Source of the DNA: Rhizobium mongolense USDA 1844
Lineage (GTDB): Bacteria > Pseudomonadota > Alphaproteobacteria > Rhizobiales > Rhizobiaceae
Direction: 5' to 3'
Assembly (NCBI RefSeq): GCF_000419765.1
Contig: NZ_ATTQ01000004.1
Span: 248,001-312,000 of the forward strand
Length of the DNA: 64,000 nucleotides
Below are positions 1 through 6,990 of the stretch, one piece after another. Each line of letters starts with the position of its first letter. The stretch's first letter is position 1. The translations under genes were made by a program, and so were the position numbers. Below the pieces are notes generated by a model. That model was not told the origin of the DNA and made no database searches. It worked only from the letters and a program-made list of their open reading frames with translations.

Positions 1-141
1 CAGGCGCTCCAACCTGTCCCAGAAATCGTCGCCGCGTTGCTTCGCCAGAATGGCGGAAAAGTGCAGCCTGCGGCTTGGGAGACGGATAGCGCCGTACTTC
101 TCGCCTGGCGTCATCTTGTCGAGGTTCGTGGTCACATCCAT
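1..141 (-). CDS. Hypothetical protein, N-terminal part (runs off left edge)
   Basis: An open frame on the minus strand starts with ATG at 139-141 and stays open for 47 codons to the window edge, so only the N-terminus is visible. It begins MDVTTNLDKMTPGEKYG and is rich in charged residues, with no signal peptide or membrane segment. A GGAG-like ribosome binding site lies about 8 bases before the ATG, which supports this start. I do not recognise the family. The neighbouring DNA is full of gene remnants, so this could be a live gene at the edge of a rearranged area or another fragment. Confidence 0.45.
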   Translation of the reverse strand, partial: MDVTTNLDKMTPGEKYGAIRLPSRRLHFSAILAKQRGDDFWDRLERL

Positions 142-217
142 GTTATCGCTCCGGTGTGGGAGAAGCAGGCAAACTCAGTTGCTTTCGCCGGTACGTGCGT
201 GGGAAGGCGTGGACCTT

Positions 218-472
218 TTATGAACATCGCACGGTCGGTCCGACCTTCATACGGACAAACTCGCCATTGACGGAGCAGGTCGCCCCCGGCGATGCCCCGC
301 ATTCGGGAATGGCGCATTCAAGGATGGGGACGTAGAAACGCGTCCCGGCAGGCTTTGTCGACATGAGGGCGAGGCCGACGGCATAAGCGCCGATCATAGT
401 CAGTACTATCCCGGCAAACGCAACGAGGAGCGCGTGTCCGAGAGAGTTGTCGTGGGTGGGGACGTGTCGCAT
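218..472 (-). CDS. Small membrane protein with cysteine-containing tail, hypothetical
   Basis: An 84-residue ORF. Residues about 12-36 form one hydrophobic segment (LLVAFAGIVLTMIGAYAVGL), followed by a short tail with four cysteines (around residues 53, 58, 66 and 83) that could form disulfides or bind a metal. No strong ribosome binding site is visible before the ATG at 472. The clean membrane segment followed by a polar Cys-containing domain argues that it is coding, but no family is recognised. It lies in the same orientation as the partial gene to its left, in a stretch otherwise made of remnants. Confidence 0.4.
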   Translation of the reverse strand: MRHVPTHDNSLGHALLVAFAGIVLTMIGAYAVGLALMSTKPAGTRFYVPILECAIPECGASPGATCSVNGEFVRMKVGPTVRCS

Positions 473-584
473 TGACGTGATGTCCGAGCCGGTTTCCGTT
501 CAAAACTTTAGCAAGCCACCCACGTCCCGAATATTGATCTTGGATATCGCGGGCCTATACCGACGGATACTGTCGTTGCCCGCT

Positions 585-690
585 TCACCTAAAGCTCGTC
601 AGAAATTCGGAGATCAAAGCCGCGATTTCGTTCAGGTTTTCCTCGAGCGCGAAATGGCCGGCTTCAAAGAAATGAAGCTTGGCATCCGGG
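585..690 (-). pseudogene. Alpha/beta hydrolase, C-terminal remnant
   Basis: The minus strand encodes about 34 residues ending at a TGA at 585-587. They include DAKLHFFEAGHFALEENL, then NEIAALISEFL. This is the typical last helix and catalytic His region (GHFALEE) of alpha/beta hydrolases of the haloalkane-dehalogenase-like group. Everything upstream of this C-terminus is missing, because the frame runs directly into the remnant of an unrelated permease on the other strand. It is best read as the 3' scar of a gene lost in a rearrangement. Confidence 0.6.
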
Positions 691-1067
691 GCGCCTGCTG
701 CTTGGTTTCCTTACGTTCATCCCCCCGTTTGTGCCGGCGGGCCCCCCGCTTGTATGGGGCTCGGTGGCACTATGGTTTCGCGTCTAGGGGAGCCGTTTGG
801 CGGAGCATCTTCGTTGCAGCGTGGGGCCTGCTCTTCGCCAGCAGCATTGACAATCTCATCCGACCCTAGGTCCTCGGCAAGTCCAATAACCTGCCCGTGC
901 TGCTCGGCCGCTTCCTTGGCGGCGTCACCGCCTTTGGCTGCATCGGAATCTTTCTTGGGCCAACCTTGCTGGCGGTTGCCTACAGCGTCTTCCATGAGTG
1001 GACCATGGGCAAAGTCGAGGAACAGAGCCGCCCGACCCCGACTGAACGCATGTCAATGAGAGTGTAA
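681..1067 (+). pseudogene. AI-2E family (PerM-type) transporter, C-terminal remnant
   Basis: Plus-strand translation gives pieces of the C-terminal half of an AI-2E/PerM family membrane protein in two frames. LLLGFLTFIPPFVPAGPPLV and VWGSVALWF come first. After a frameshift near 785 come FVAAWGLLFASSIDNLIRP, an in-frame TAG at 867-869, then LPVLLGRFLGGVTAFGCIG and IFLGPTLLAVAYSVFHEW, ending at TAA 1065-1067. The SIDNLIRP and FLGPTLLAVAY blocks are characteristic of the family. The N-terminal half is absent, so the gene is dead by truncation, frameshift and a stop codon. Confidence 0.75.
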
Positions 1068-1188
1068 CCGTGGCTCCGGATAGGGCGGGGTTTCGCACAA
1101 TCGCAGATGTGGCCATTGCCCATGGCCGCCGCTTGCCGGTAACGTTATATCTCGCGGAGTTCCTGTGGAAAAGTATCTACGGCGTCAC

Positions 1189-1272
1189 TTAGTACCAGCG
1201 TCCTCGGCCGTACAAGCCGCCGCCGAGCAGAACAACGATAAGAACTATGATGAGAAGCGTGGTGATATCCAT
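1189..1272 (-). CDS. 27-residue single-pass membrane microprotein
   Basis: The minus strand carries an ATG at 1270-1272 preceded by AGGAG at good spacing, then 26 further codons to TAA. The peptide starts MDITTLLIIVLIVVLLGGG and ends YGRGRWY: a single hydrophobic helix, a glycine run and an aromatic, arginine-rich tail. From memory, very similar short proteins are annotated as hypothetical in many rhizobia, which I could not check here. The strong ribosome binding site and membrane-anchor-plus-basic-tail design support a real gene. Function is unknown. Confidence 0.7.
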   Translation of the reverse strand: MDITTLLIIVLIVVLLGGGLYGRGRWY

Positions 1273-1430
1273 GTACGTCTCCTAGGAGTGCCTAGCACGG
1301 CGCATTTTCTCGTGATTACACTCCGACATAACCAACGTTTAGCGCGGGGGGTTGTTCCATTTGAACGACGCGATGATACCAGTGACATGAGTTCGTTAGG
1401 TGCCCGACCTGAGAGAGGTGACGTTTCGTA

Positions 1431-1448
1431 CCGGAGACATCGGTAACG
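1431..1448 (+). repeat. Left terminal inverted repeat of the IS
   Basis: CCGGAGACATCGGTAACG, perfectly complementary to 2654-2671. It lies 28 bp upstream of the transposase start codon. Confidence 0.8.
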
Positions 1449-1475
1449 CTTTTCGCTTTTTGGCGGGAGGTGTTG

Positions 1476-2645
1476 ATGCCGTGGAAAGAGACTTCGGTGA
1501 TGGAGGAACGTCTACGATTTGTCGCCCGGCTGCTAGAGGGCGAAGGCATGAGCGATGTGTGCCGTGCGCAAGACCGGCTACAAAATCTTCAATCGCTACA
1601 AGGACGACGGCCTGGAGGCGCTGACGGATCGGTCTCGACGGCCGGTGCGTTATGCCAACCAGCTGCCTGAGCCGGTCGAGGCGATGATCGTCTCGTGCAA
1701 GAAGAGCAAGCCGCATTGGGGTGCCAGGAAGATTAGGGAGCTTTTGGTGAAGCGCCTGGCCGGCGATGTGCGCGTGCCGTCGAAGAGTACGGTGCATGCC
1801 GTTCTCGATCGACATGGTCTGGTCGCCCATGCCCGCAAGCGGCAGCGACATCGAGCCGAAGGGACAGCCTTGTCACAGGCATTGCTGCCAAACGATCTTT
1901 GGTGTGCCGACTTCAAGGGCGAGTTCAAACTTGGCAATGGTCAATACTGTTACCCGCTGACGGTCACCGACCAGGCGTCACGTTATCTTCTCGCCTGCGA
2001 AGCCTTTGAGTCGACGCGAGAGCGGGCTGTCTTCGACGCGTTCCGGTGGCTGTTTATCGAATGTGGCCTGCCGACGGCGATCCGCAGCGATAACGGCTTG
2101 CCTTTCGCCAGACCAAACGGGCTCTACTGTCCAAACTGTCGGTGTGGTGGCTGAGGCTCGGGATCACGCTGGAGCGCATCAGGCCGGGCCGTCCCCAAGA
2201 AAACGGCCGGCATGAGCGCATGCACCTGACGCTGAAGAAAGAGGCGACCAGACCACCCGGCAAAAACATCCTCCAGCAGCAGGCCCGCTTCGATGCTTTC
2301 GTCAGCGAATTCAATCAGGAGCGGCCGCACGAGGCGCTCAACATGAAGGTGCCGGCAGATCTCTACGCCGCTTCGTCACGCCCCTATCAGGGCCTGCCGG
2401 AGATCGACTACCCCTTCCATGATCGGGATGCGCTGGTGACCAATTGCGGCCGCATCTGCATCTATCGCAAGAAGATCAACATATCGACCGTGCTGGTCGG
2501 CCAGAAACTGGGGCTCAAGGAAGTCGACGACGGCATTTGGCTCGTCAGCTTCATGCATTATGATCTGGGATATATCGACCTGGAGCAGAGGACCTTGCAA
2601 ACCATCGACAACCCGTTCGGCACGATGTTGTCACCCATGTGTTAG
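1476..2645 (+). pseudogene. IS481-family transposase, broken by two frameshifts
   Basis: Three consecutive frames rebuild one DDE transposase. The first piece starts at the ATG at 1476 (MPWKETSVMEERLRFVARLL) behind a GGGAGG site. The second starts near 1563 (RKTGYKIFNRYKDDGLEALT) and carries the rve core, including NDLWCADFKGEFKLGN, LTVTDQASRYLL and IRSDNGLPFA. The third runs from about 2120 to 2645 (LSKLSVWWLRLGITLERI, PQENGRHERMHLTLKKEATR). The first break removes the expected few residues of the helix-turn-helix between VCR and RKTGYK, consistent with a small deletion. The second is a simple frameshift near 2112-2125. Catalytic Asp and Glu motifs are still readable, but no intact protein can be made without recoding. 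Confidence 0.85.
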
Positions 2646-2653
2646 GTACGTTT

Positions 2654-2671
2654 CGTTACCGATGTCTCCGG
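2654..2671 (-). repeat. Right terminal inverted repeat of the IS
   Basis: CGTTACCGATGTCTCCGG, the exact reverse complement of 1431-1448. It starts 9 bp after the transposase stop codon. Confidence 0.8.
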
Positions 2672-2689
2672 GTCGGACAAGGAACATGA

Positions 2690-2765
2690 TGGTGGGCCCG
2701 GAGGGACTCGAACCCCCAACCAAGCGGTTATGAGCCGCCGGCTCTAACCATTGAGCTACAGGCCC
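2690..2765 (-). tRNA. tRNA with CAU anticodon, probably tRNA-Ile2
   Basis: The minus strand folds as a complete cloverleaf. The acceptor GGGCCTG pairs with CGGGCCC, the D arm is GCTC...GAGC, the anticodon loop is CTCATAA, the T arm is GGGGGTTCGAGTCCCT, and CCA is encoded at 2692-2690. The anticodon is CAU, so software may call it Met. The body differs from the usual elongator Met tRNA, and the GGCGGCTCATAACCGC anticodon arm matches the lysidine-modified tRNA-Ile2 of alphaproteobacteria as I know it. The IS right end lies just past its 3' end. Confidence 0.85.
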
Positions 2766-2920
2766 TCACGTGGCTTTGCCGCGCGGGCAGCGGGGCAATG
2801 GCTCCCCGGTGCGGTTTCGCTCTAACGCAATTCGGATGCAGCGACAAGACGCTGCCGCAATAGCTTCACAATCAATCGTCAAAGAGTGAGGTGGGATGGC
2901 GACAACCAAGGAGTGAAAAA

Positions 2921-3667
2921 ATGGCGCTACGGACTATCAGAAACGTGGCTTTCGGCGTGCTGATCGGCATGCCTGCCGCGCTGGCGGGGGCTTCGGCTTC
3001 CGCTGCCGACGAAACGAAGCCGCGCGAGGCGGTGATCATGGTCTCGGGCGAGGGGGAGTCGGCGCTGGCGCCGGACATGGCGGCGCTCAACCTTGCCGTC
3101 GTCAAGCAGGCGAAGACGGCGCGCGAGGCGCTCGACGAGAACAACAAGGCGATGGCTGGGGTGCTGGCAGCGCTGAAGAAGGGAGGGATTGCCGACAAAG
3201 ACCTGCAGACCTCGGGCTTTTCTGTGCAGCCGCAGTATAACTATCCGCAGAACAACGACGGCCAGCCGAAGCCGCCGGAACTGATCGGCTACCAGGTTTC
3301 CAACGGGTTGACGGTGCGCGTGCGCGATCTTGGCGAGCTGGGTGGCATCATCGACCAGGCCGTGACGCTCGGCGTCAACCAGGGCGGCGACATCCAGTTC
3401 ACCAACGACAAGCCGGAAGCGGCAATCGAGGCGGCCCGCAAGGATGCCGTCGCGGCAGCGATCAAGAAGGCAAAGACGCTGACGGAGGCTGCCGGCGTGA
3501 AGCTCGGCCGCGTCATCGAAATCAGCGAAAACAGCGCTCGGCCGCTGCCTCAGCCGGTCTATCGCGCGGCGATGATGAAGGAGGCAAGCGACGCGGCTGT
3601 GCCGGTTCAGGGCGGCGAAAACACCTACAATGTTACCGTCAACGTCACCTTCGCACTCGAGCAGTAA
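2921..3667 (+). CDS. SIMPL-domain (DUF541) periplasmic protein, BP26/OMP28-like
   Basis: A 248-residue protein with an N-terminal signal peptide (MALRTIRNVAFGVLIGMPAA, cleavage expected near ASASA) followed by a SIMPL/DUF541 domain. Features of the family are VSGEGESALAPDMAALNLAV early, the LQTSGFSVQPQYNYP segment in the middle and a C-terminal YNVTVNVTFALEQ strand. It resembles Brucella BP26/Omp28, an oligomeric periplasmic protein of unclear role. The ATG at 2921 is chosen over an upstream GTG because AAGGAG sits 7 bases before it and the signal peptide starts there. It is transcribed away from the tRNA and followed by a hairpin at 3696-3730. Confidence 0.85.
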   Translation: MALRTIRNVAFGVLIGMPAALAGASASAADETKPREAVIMVSGEGESALAPDMAALNLAVVKQAKTAREALDENNKAMAGVLAALKKGGIADKDLQTSGFSVQPQYNYPQNNDGQPKPPELIGYQVSNGLTVRVRDLGELGGIIDQAVTLGVNQGGDIQFTNDKPEAAIEAARKDAVAAAIKKAKTLTEAAGVKLGRVIEISENSARPLPQPVYRAAMMKEASDAAVPVQGGENTYNVTVNVTFALEQ

Positions 3668-3695
3668 GGTCAATTCTCCACTTCAAAGTGAAAAA

Positions 3696-3730
3696 AAGCC
3701 GTTGATGTTCTTGAGCGATATCAGCGGCTT
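3696..3730 (+). terminator. Hairpin downstream of the SIMPL gene
   Basis: AAGCCGTTGAT (3696-3706) pairs with ATCAGCGGCTT (3720-3730) with one G-T pair. It is followed by ATCCCTTTT, a weak U tract. Confidence 0.55.
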
Positions 3731-3906
3731 ATCCCTTTTAGGAGGTCTGTCGGCAGCCCGGTGGGCATAAATCGCTTTATCACGCGAGTGTTACACTATA
3801 AAATCGATCGTGTTATTCGGTCCGGAGGGAACCCCTGGGGTTCTGTGTCCTGCTTCGATCCCGGCCGATGAGGAGGAACTGGCTTAATCCACAAGAGGAG
3901 ACAGAC

Positions 3907-4290
3907 ATGACGAATGCCTTGCCGCCACTTCACAACGGACACGCCCCGATCACCCTTCAGGAATTGTTCCGCGAAGCGCTCTATGCCTTCGAGGAATGGG
4001 ATACTGAACTTACCGAACCGATCGTCACGTTTGAAGGACGGGTCATCCCGATCAGCCTCGTCTTCGAAGCCATGCGCGAATGCGACGACATCGTGCCGAT
4101 GAACATTGTCGGCGCCGTCACCGAAAGACTGACCAAACCCTGGGAAGGCGAAGGACCGCTCGATCAGATGAGCTTCTCGACGGCCGCCCGCGTCATGCGC
4201 GTGCTGGTGCGCAAACGCCTTCTTGCCAACGGCGGCGCCGATATCATGGCCGTCTCCAGCCCCACTGCAGAGCGCAAGCCGCCCGAATGA
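3907..4290 (+). CDS. Conserved-looking hypothetical protein, 127 residues
   Basis: Starts at an ATG with GAGGAG 8-9 bases upstream. The protein is soluble and acidic, without signal or membrane segments. It has an N-terminal stretch with many Glu (ELFREALYAFEEWDTELTEP), a middle FEGRVIPISLVFEAMRECDD and a basic helix near the C-terminus (ARVMRVLVRKRLL). Codon usage matches the neighbours. I do not recognise a family. It stands alone between a hairpin upstream and the DUF4174 gene 98 bp downstream, in the same direction. Confidence 0.65.
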   Translation: MTNALPPLHNGHAPITLQELFREALYAFEEWDTELTEPIVTFEGRVIPISLVFEAMRECDDIVPMNIVGAVTERLTKPWEGEGPLDQMSFSTAARVMRVLVRKRLLANGGADIMAVSSPTAERKPPE

Positions 4291-4388
4291 GCCTTTGAGG
4301 GATCGCGCCACGCCGCGGTCCCGTCACGATCGCAGGGAACCGGTCTCACTTCCAATCGTTGAAGACAGACACGAAGGATGTGAGCACC

Positions 4389-4790
4389 ATGCTAAAATCA
4401 ATCATACGCGAAATCATGGGTCCGGCGCCGCGTGCGCCCGTTTCGCCGGACTGTCTCAAACCATTCATTGGCTCAAAACGCGTGCTCATCATATTTGCGG
4501 ATGCGGATGATGATCGCGCAACCGTTCAGGACGAGTTGCTGCGCACCTCGCATCTGCGTTTCATCGAGGATGATATCGAGGTGTTCAGTATCGCCGGCGG
4601 CGGGGTGTTTCCGCTTTTCGAAGGCTCCTACGACCTCGACGCCGATGAAATCCGCGATGACCTCGAAGGACCGCAGCCCGGTGAATTCGGCCTTGTCCTG
4701 CTCGACCGCGACGGCACGGTGAAGCTGCGCTCCAACGAGCCCGTGCGGCCCGAGGAAATCATAGGCGCGCTGCTGTCGATGCCGCACTAA
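4389..4790 (+). CDS. DUF4174-domain protein
   Basis: A 133-residue protein from the ATG at 4389, which has AAGGA about 10 bases upstream; a TTG at 4359 is a weaker alternative. The core KRVLIIFADADDDRATVQDE, then FEGSYDLDADEIRDDL and FGLVLLDRDGTVKLRSNEPV, fits DUF4174, a small thioredoxin-like family in which the redox cysteines are missing and which often acts outside the cytoplasm. No convincing signal peptide is visible here. The family function is not established, and this call rests on recalled motif patterns. Confidence 0.6.
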   Translation: MLKSIIREIMGPAPRAPVSPDCLKPFIGSKRVLIIFADADDDRATVQDELLRTSHLRFIEDDIEVFSIAGGGVFPLFEGSYDLDADEIRDDLEGPQPGEFGLVLLDRDGTVKLRSNEPVRPEEIIGALLSMPH

Positions 4791-4878
4791 GCTTCGGTAT
4801 CATCACGATTTTACTTTACTTTTGCCGTCGGATGCGGATGTTCTCTGCCGGTTCGATGATGCACGAGGAGCGAGGTTT

Positions 4879-5367
4879 ATGACCATCGAAGCGGATCTTG
4901 GCGGGATTGCTGAGCAGGAAAGAGTGCTGAGCTTCGACGCCTTCGATCTCACCACCGCCTGGCAACTCGGCAAGCTCTTGCAAGAACTCGCGACCGAACG
5001 CGGCCTTGGCGTGGCAATCGACGTCACGCTGCATTCCATGCCGGTCTTCTACGCGGCGCTGCCGGGCGCCACCCCCGACAACGTCCAGTGGGTGCGTCGC
5101 AAGCGCAATATGGTGTTCCGCTATTGGAAGAGCAGCTATGCCTGTGGTCTGAAGCTGCAGAAGGACGGCAAGACGGTCGAAGACAACGGGCTCTCCGCCG
5201 CCGACTACGCGCCGCATGGCGGCAGTTTCCCGATCAACGTCAAGGGAACCGGCTGCATCGGCGCCGTCACCGTTTCGGGTCTGCCGCAGCGCGACGACCA
5301 CAATCTCGTCGTGGAGGCGCTGTCACTGATGCTGGCGAAGGATTTGGATACCTTGCGGCTGAGATGA
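4879..5367 (+). CDS. UPF0303 / heme-degrading-domain family protein
   Basis: A 162-residue protein beginning MTIEADLGGIAEQERVLSFD. The ATG at 4879 follows a GAGGAGCGAGG tract and gives the usual family length of about 160. Typical features are FDLTTAWQLGKLLQELATE near the start, the central RRKRNMVFRYWKSSYACGL and the C-terminal GTGCIGAVTVSGLPQRDDHN. The family is related in fold to GlcG/HbpS, which has been linked to heme handling, but a biochemical role for this member cannot be stated. It is 88 bp after the DUF4174 gene in the same direction. Confidence 0.75.
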   Translation: MTIEADLGGIAEQERVLSFDAFDLTTAWQLGKLLQELATERGLGVAIDVTLHSMPVFYAALPGATPDNVQWVRRKRNMVFRYWKSSYACGLKLQKDGKTVEDNGLSAADYAPHGGSFPINVKGTGCIGAVTVSGLPQRDDHNLVVEALSLMLAKDLDTLRLR

Positions 5368-5398
5368 GGAATTTAACCGCGGAGCGCCACTTTATGCG

Positions 5399-5521
5399 AC
5401 CCTCATTCCTCTGTGCTTGGCCACGGCGCGCCTGCGCCGTGATCGACCCTCTTTTTAATGAGTCTCCCGCGCCATGAACATGGCGCTGCTGATCGCTGTG
5501 ACAAGCACAGGAATGAGGGCG
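5399..5521. repeat. Palindromic intergenic repeat (family B)
   Basis: About 120 bp between two convergent genes. Its ends are imperfect inverted copies: CCTCATTCCTCTGTGCTTGG at the left, and at the right the complement of CCCTCATTCCTGTGCTTGTC. Two inner palindromic blocks (GGCGCGCCTGCGCC and GCGCCATGAACATGGCGC) and the string GAGTCTCCCGCGCC lie between. The end sequence and the GAGTCTCCCGCGCC string recur at 14604-14702. Confidence 0.6.
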
Positions 5522-5558
5522 TCGGCAGGAAGCGCCCCGCGCCACGCCGGCAACTGCC

Positions 5559-6818
5559 TCAAATCCTCCCGCCAGCCGCGATGATGCCCTTGGTCAGGCT
5601 GCCGGTCGCCGGAAAGAGCGGGATGAGGCAGGCCTGTAACGCGTGGTAGATATCGCCCTTGCCGGGGAAGAGGCTGTGGGACGGAACCAGGTCTTCCGTT
5701 AATTCTTCGTGCCAGCCGCCGTTCTCATGGTCGATAAAGGCGCGTTCGATGACGTTCCAGATCTTGCGGTAGCTTTGCTCGTGGAAGTCGCTCGGCAGGT
5801 GCTCGTTGAGGAAGTGGGCGGCGCCGGCGCCCTCGCAGGCGGGCCACCACAGCTTGTTCCGCTTGGCGGGCTTGTCGTCCCAATCGAGCGTGTAGAAAAA
5901 GCCGCCCTTGTCGTCGTCCCAGCCGAGCGCCATGGATTGTGCGAAGAGGGCCTTCGCCGCGTCCGGCATCCAGTCGTGGCGCTTGCCGCCGAGTGACCAG
6001 AGCTGCAGGATAAGCCGGGCCCATTCGAGCCAGTGGCCGGGCGTGGTGCCGGCGGGGCGGAACATTTCGTTCGGATGATAGTAATTCTTGTCGAGAGCCC
6101 AATCGGCACTGAAATGCTCGGCCACGCGCCAGCCGACGGAACCGGCCGCGTGGAGGATGACAAGATCGGCGATGCTTTCGGCCTTGGCGAGATATTCCTT
6201 GTCGCCGGTTGCCTCAAAGGCGGCCATCAGCGCTTCGGTCAGATGCATATTGGAGTTTTGGCCGCGATAGGCGCCGCCGTCGAGCGGCTGCCAGTCGGCG
6301 GTGAACTCTTCGGCGATGGCGCCATGCTGCGGCTCCCAGAACTTCGTGTTCAGGATTTCCGTAATGTCGGCCAACATTCCGTCGGCCAGCGGATGGCCGA
6401 TGGTTTTGGCTGAGGACGCAGCCAGCAGCACGAAGGCGTGGCCGTAGCCCTGCTTGTTGGAATCAGCGGGGCCATTGTCGTTCAAGGACCAGAAATAGCC
6501 GCCATTCTTCTTGTCGCGATGGTGGTTCCAGAGGTAGTCCATGCCATGATCGACGACGCCGGCGGCTCCTGGACGGCCGAGAAGGACCCCGATCGAGAAG
6601 CAGTGGACTGCGCGCGAGGCAATATGAATGCTGCGAACCTGTCCCTCGGCATCAAGCGGCTTGCCATGATCGTCGAGATCGTAAAAACCGCCCTTAGGAT
6701 TGACAGAATTGTGCTGGAAGAACTCGAAAAGGCCGCTTGCCTGGGCGAGAAGCCAGTTGCGGTGATAGGCGCGGGCGCTCCAGTTTCCGAGCCCGGTGCC
6801 GCCGATTGCAGGTGCCAT
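5559..6818 (-). CDS. AGE-family epimerase/isomerase
   Basis: A 419-residue cytoplasmic protein of the N-acylglucosamine 2-epimerase (AGE) superfamily, an alpha/alpha barrel that interconverts aldoses and ketoses or N-acyl sugars. Supporting blocks are RAYHRNWLLAQASGLFEFFQ, PKGGFYDLDDHG, RAVHCFSIGVLLGRPGA, NSNMHLTEALMAAFEATGDK, and the C-terminal WWPACEGAGAAHFL and ENGGWHEELTED. His residues in these blocks are the expected catalytic acids/bases. Length is normal for the YihS-like branch, which acts on mannose-type sugars; the exact substrate is not clear. The ATG is preceded by GGAGGAG. It is transcribed divergently from metH. Confidence 0.85.
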   Translation of the reverse strand: MAPAIGGTGLGNWSARAYHRNWLLAQASGLFEFFQHNSVNPKGGFYDLDDHGKPLDAEGQVRSIHIASRAVHCFSIGVLLGRPGAAGVVDHGMDYLWNHHRDKKNGGYFWSLNDNGPADSNKQGYGHAFVLLAASSAKTIGHPLADGMLADITEILNTKFWEPQHGAIAEEFTADWQPLDGGAYRGQNSNMHLTEALMAAFEATGDKEYLAKAESIADLVILHAAGSVGWRVAEHFSADWALDKNYYHPNEMFRPAGTTPGHWLEWARLILQLWSLGGKRHDWMPDAAKALFAQSMALGWDDDKGGFFYTLDWDDKPAKRNKLWWPACEGAGAAHFLNEHLPSDFHEQSYRKIWNVIERAFIDHENGGWHEELTEDLVPSHSLFPGKGDIYHALQACLIPLFPATGSLTKGIIAAGGRI

Positions 6819-6926
6819 GTTACTCCTCCGATTTCATGCACAACGCCTTGCGAAGGCCTATATAGAGCACGCTCTGGTCTGTCACCCGCCAAGCCTTGCA
6901 AAACCCGAAACGTCAGGCATATATTG

Positions 6927-6946
6927 ACATAAAGATATCTTTATGT
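6927..6946. promoter_or_regulatory. Perfect 20-bp palindrome, candidate ArsR-type operator of metH
   Basis: ACATAAAGATATCTTTATGT is a perfect palindrome 45 bp before the metH start codon. The same 16-bp core ATAAAGATATCTTTAT occurs at 43147-43162 before the ArsR-methyltransferase gene linked to metF. The similarity extends over AAATCACATAAAGATATC in opposite orientation. Its position suits a repressor acting at the metH promoter. Confidence 0.75.
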
Positions 6947-6990
6947 GATTTGGTCACTTTGGTCTTTAAACGACGTCAAGGAGCCCGCCC

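Larger units (their letters stand above)
1427..2675 (+). mobile_element. IS481-like insertion sequence, degenerate
   Basis: The element is bounded by an 18-bp perfect inverted repeat, CCGGAGACATCGGTAACG at 1431-1448 and its complement at 2654-2671. It encloses one transposase reading region in three pieces. The outer few bases on each side are not identical, so the exact ends and any target duplication are uncertain. The right end lies about 15 bp from the 3' end of a tRNA gene. The transposase is frameshifted twice, so the copy should not move by itself. Confidence 0.8.

Noticed and set aside
717..995. Minus-strand frame of 92 codons
   Set aside because: It is the antisense of the AI-2E-type permease remnant, whose plus-strand translation shows clear family motifs.
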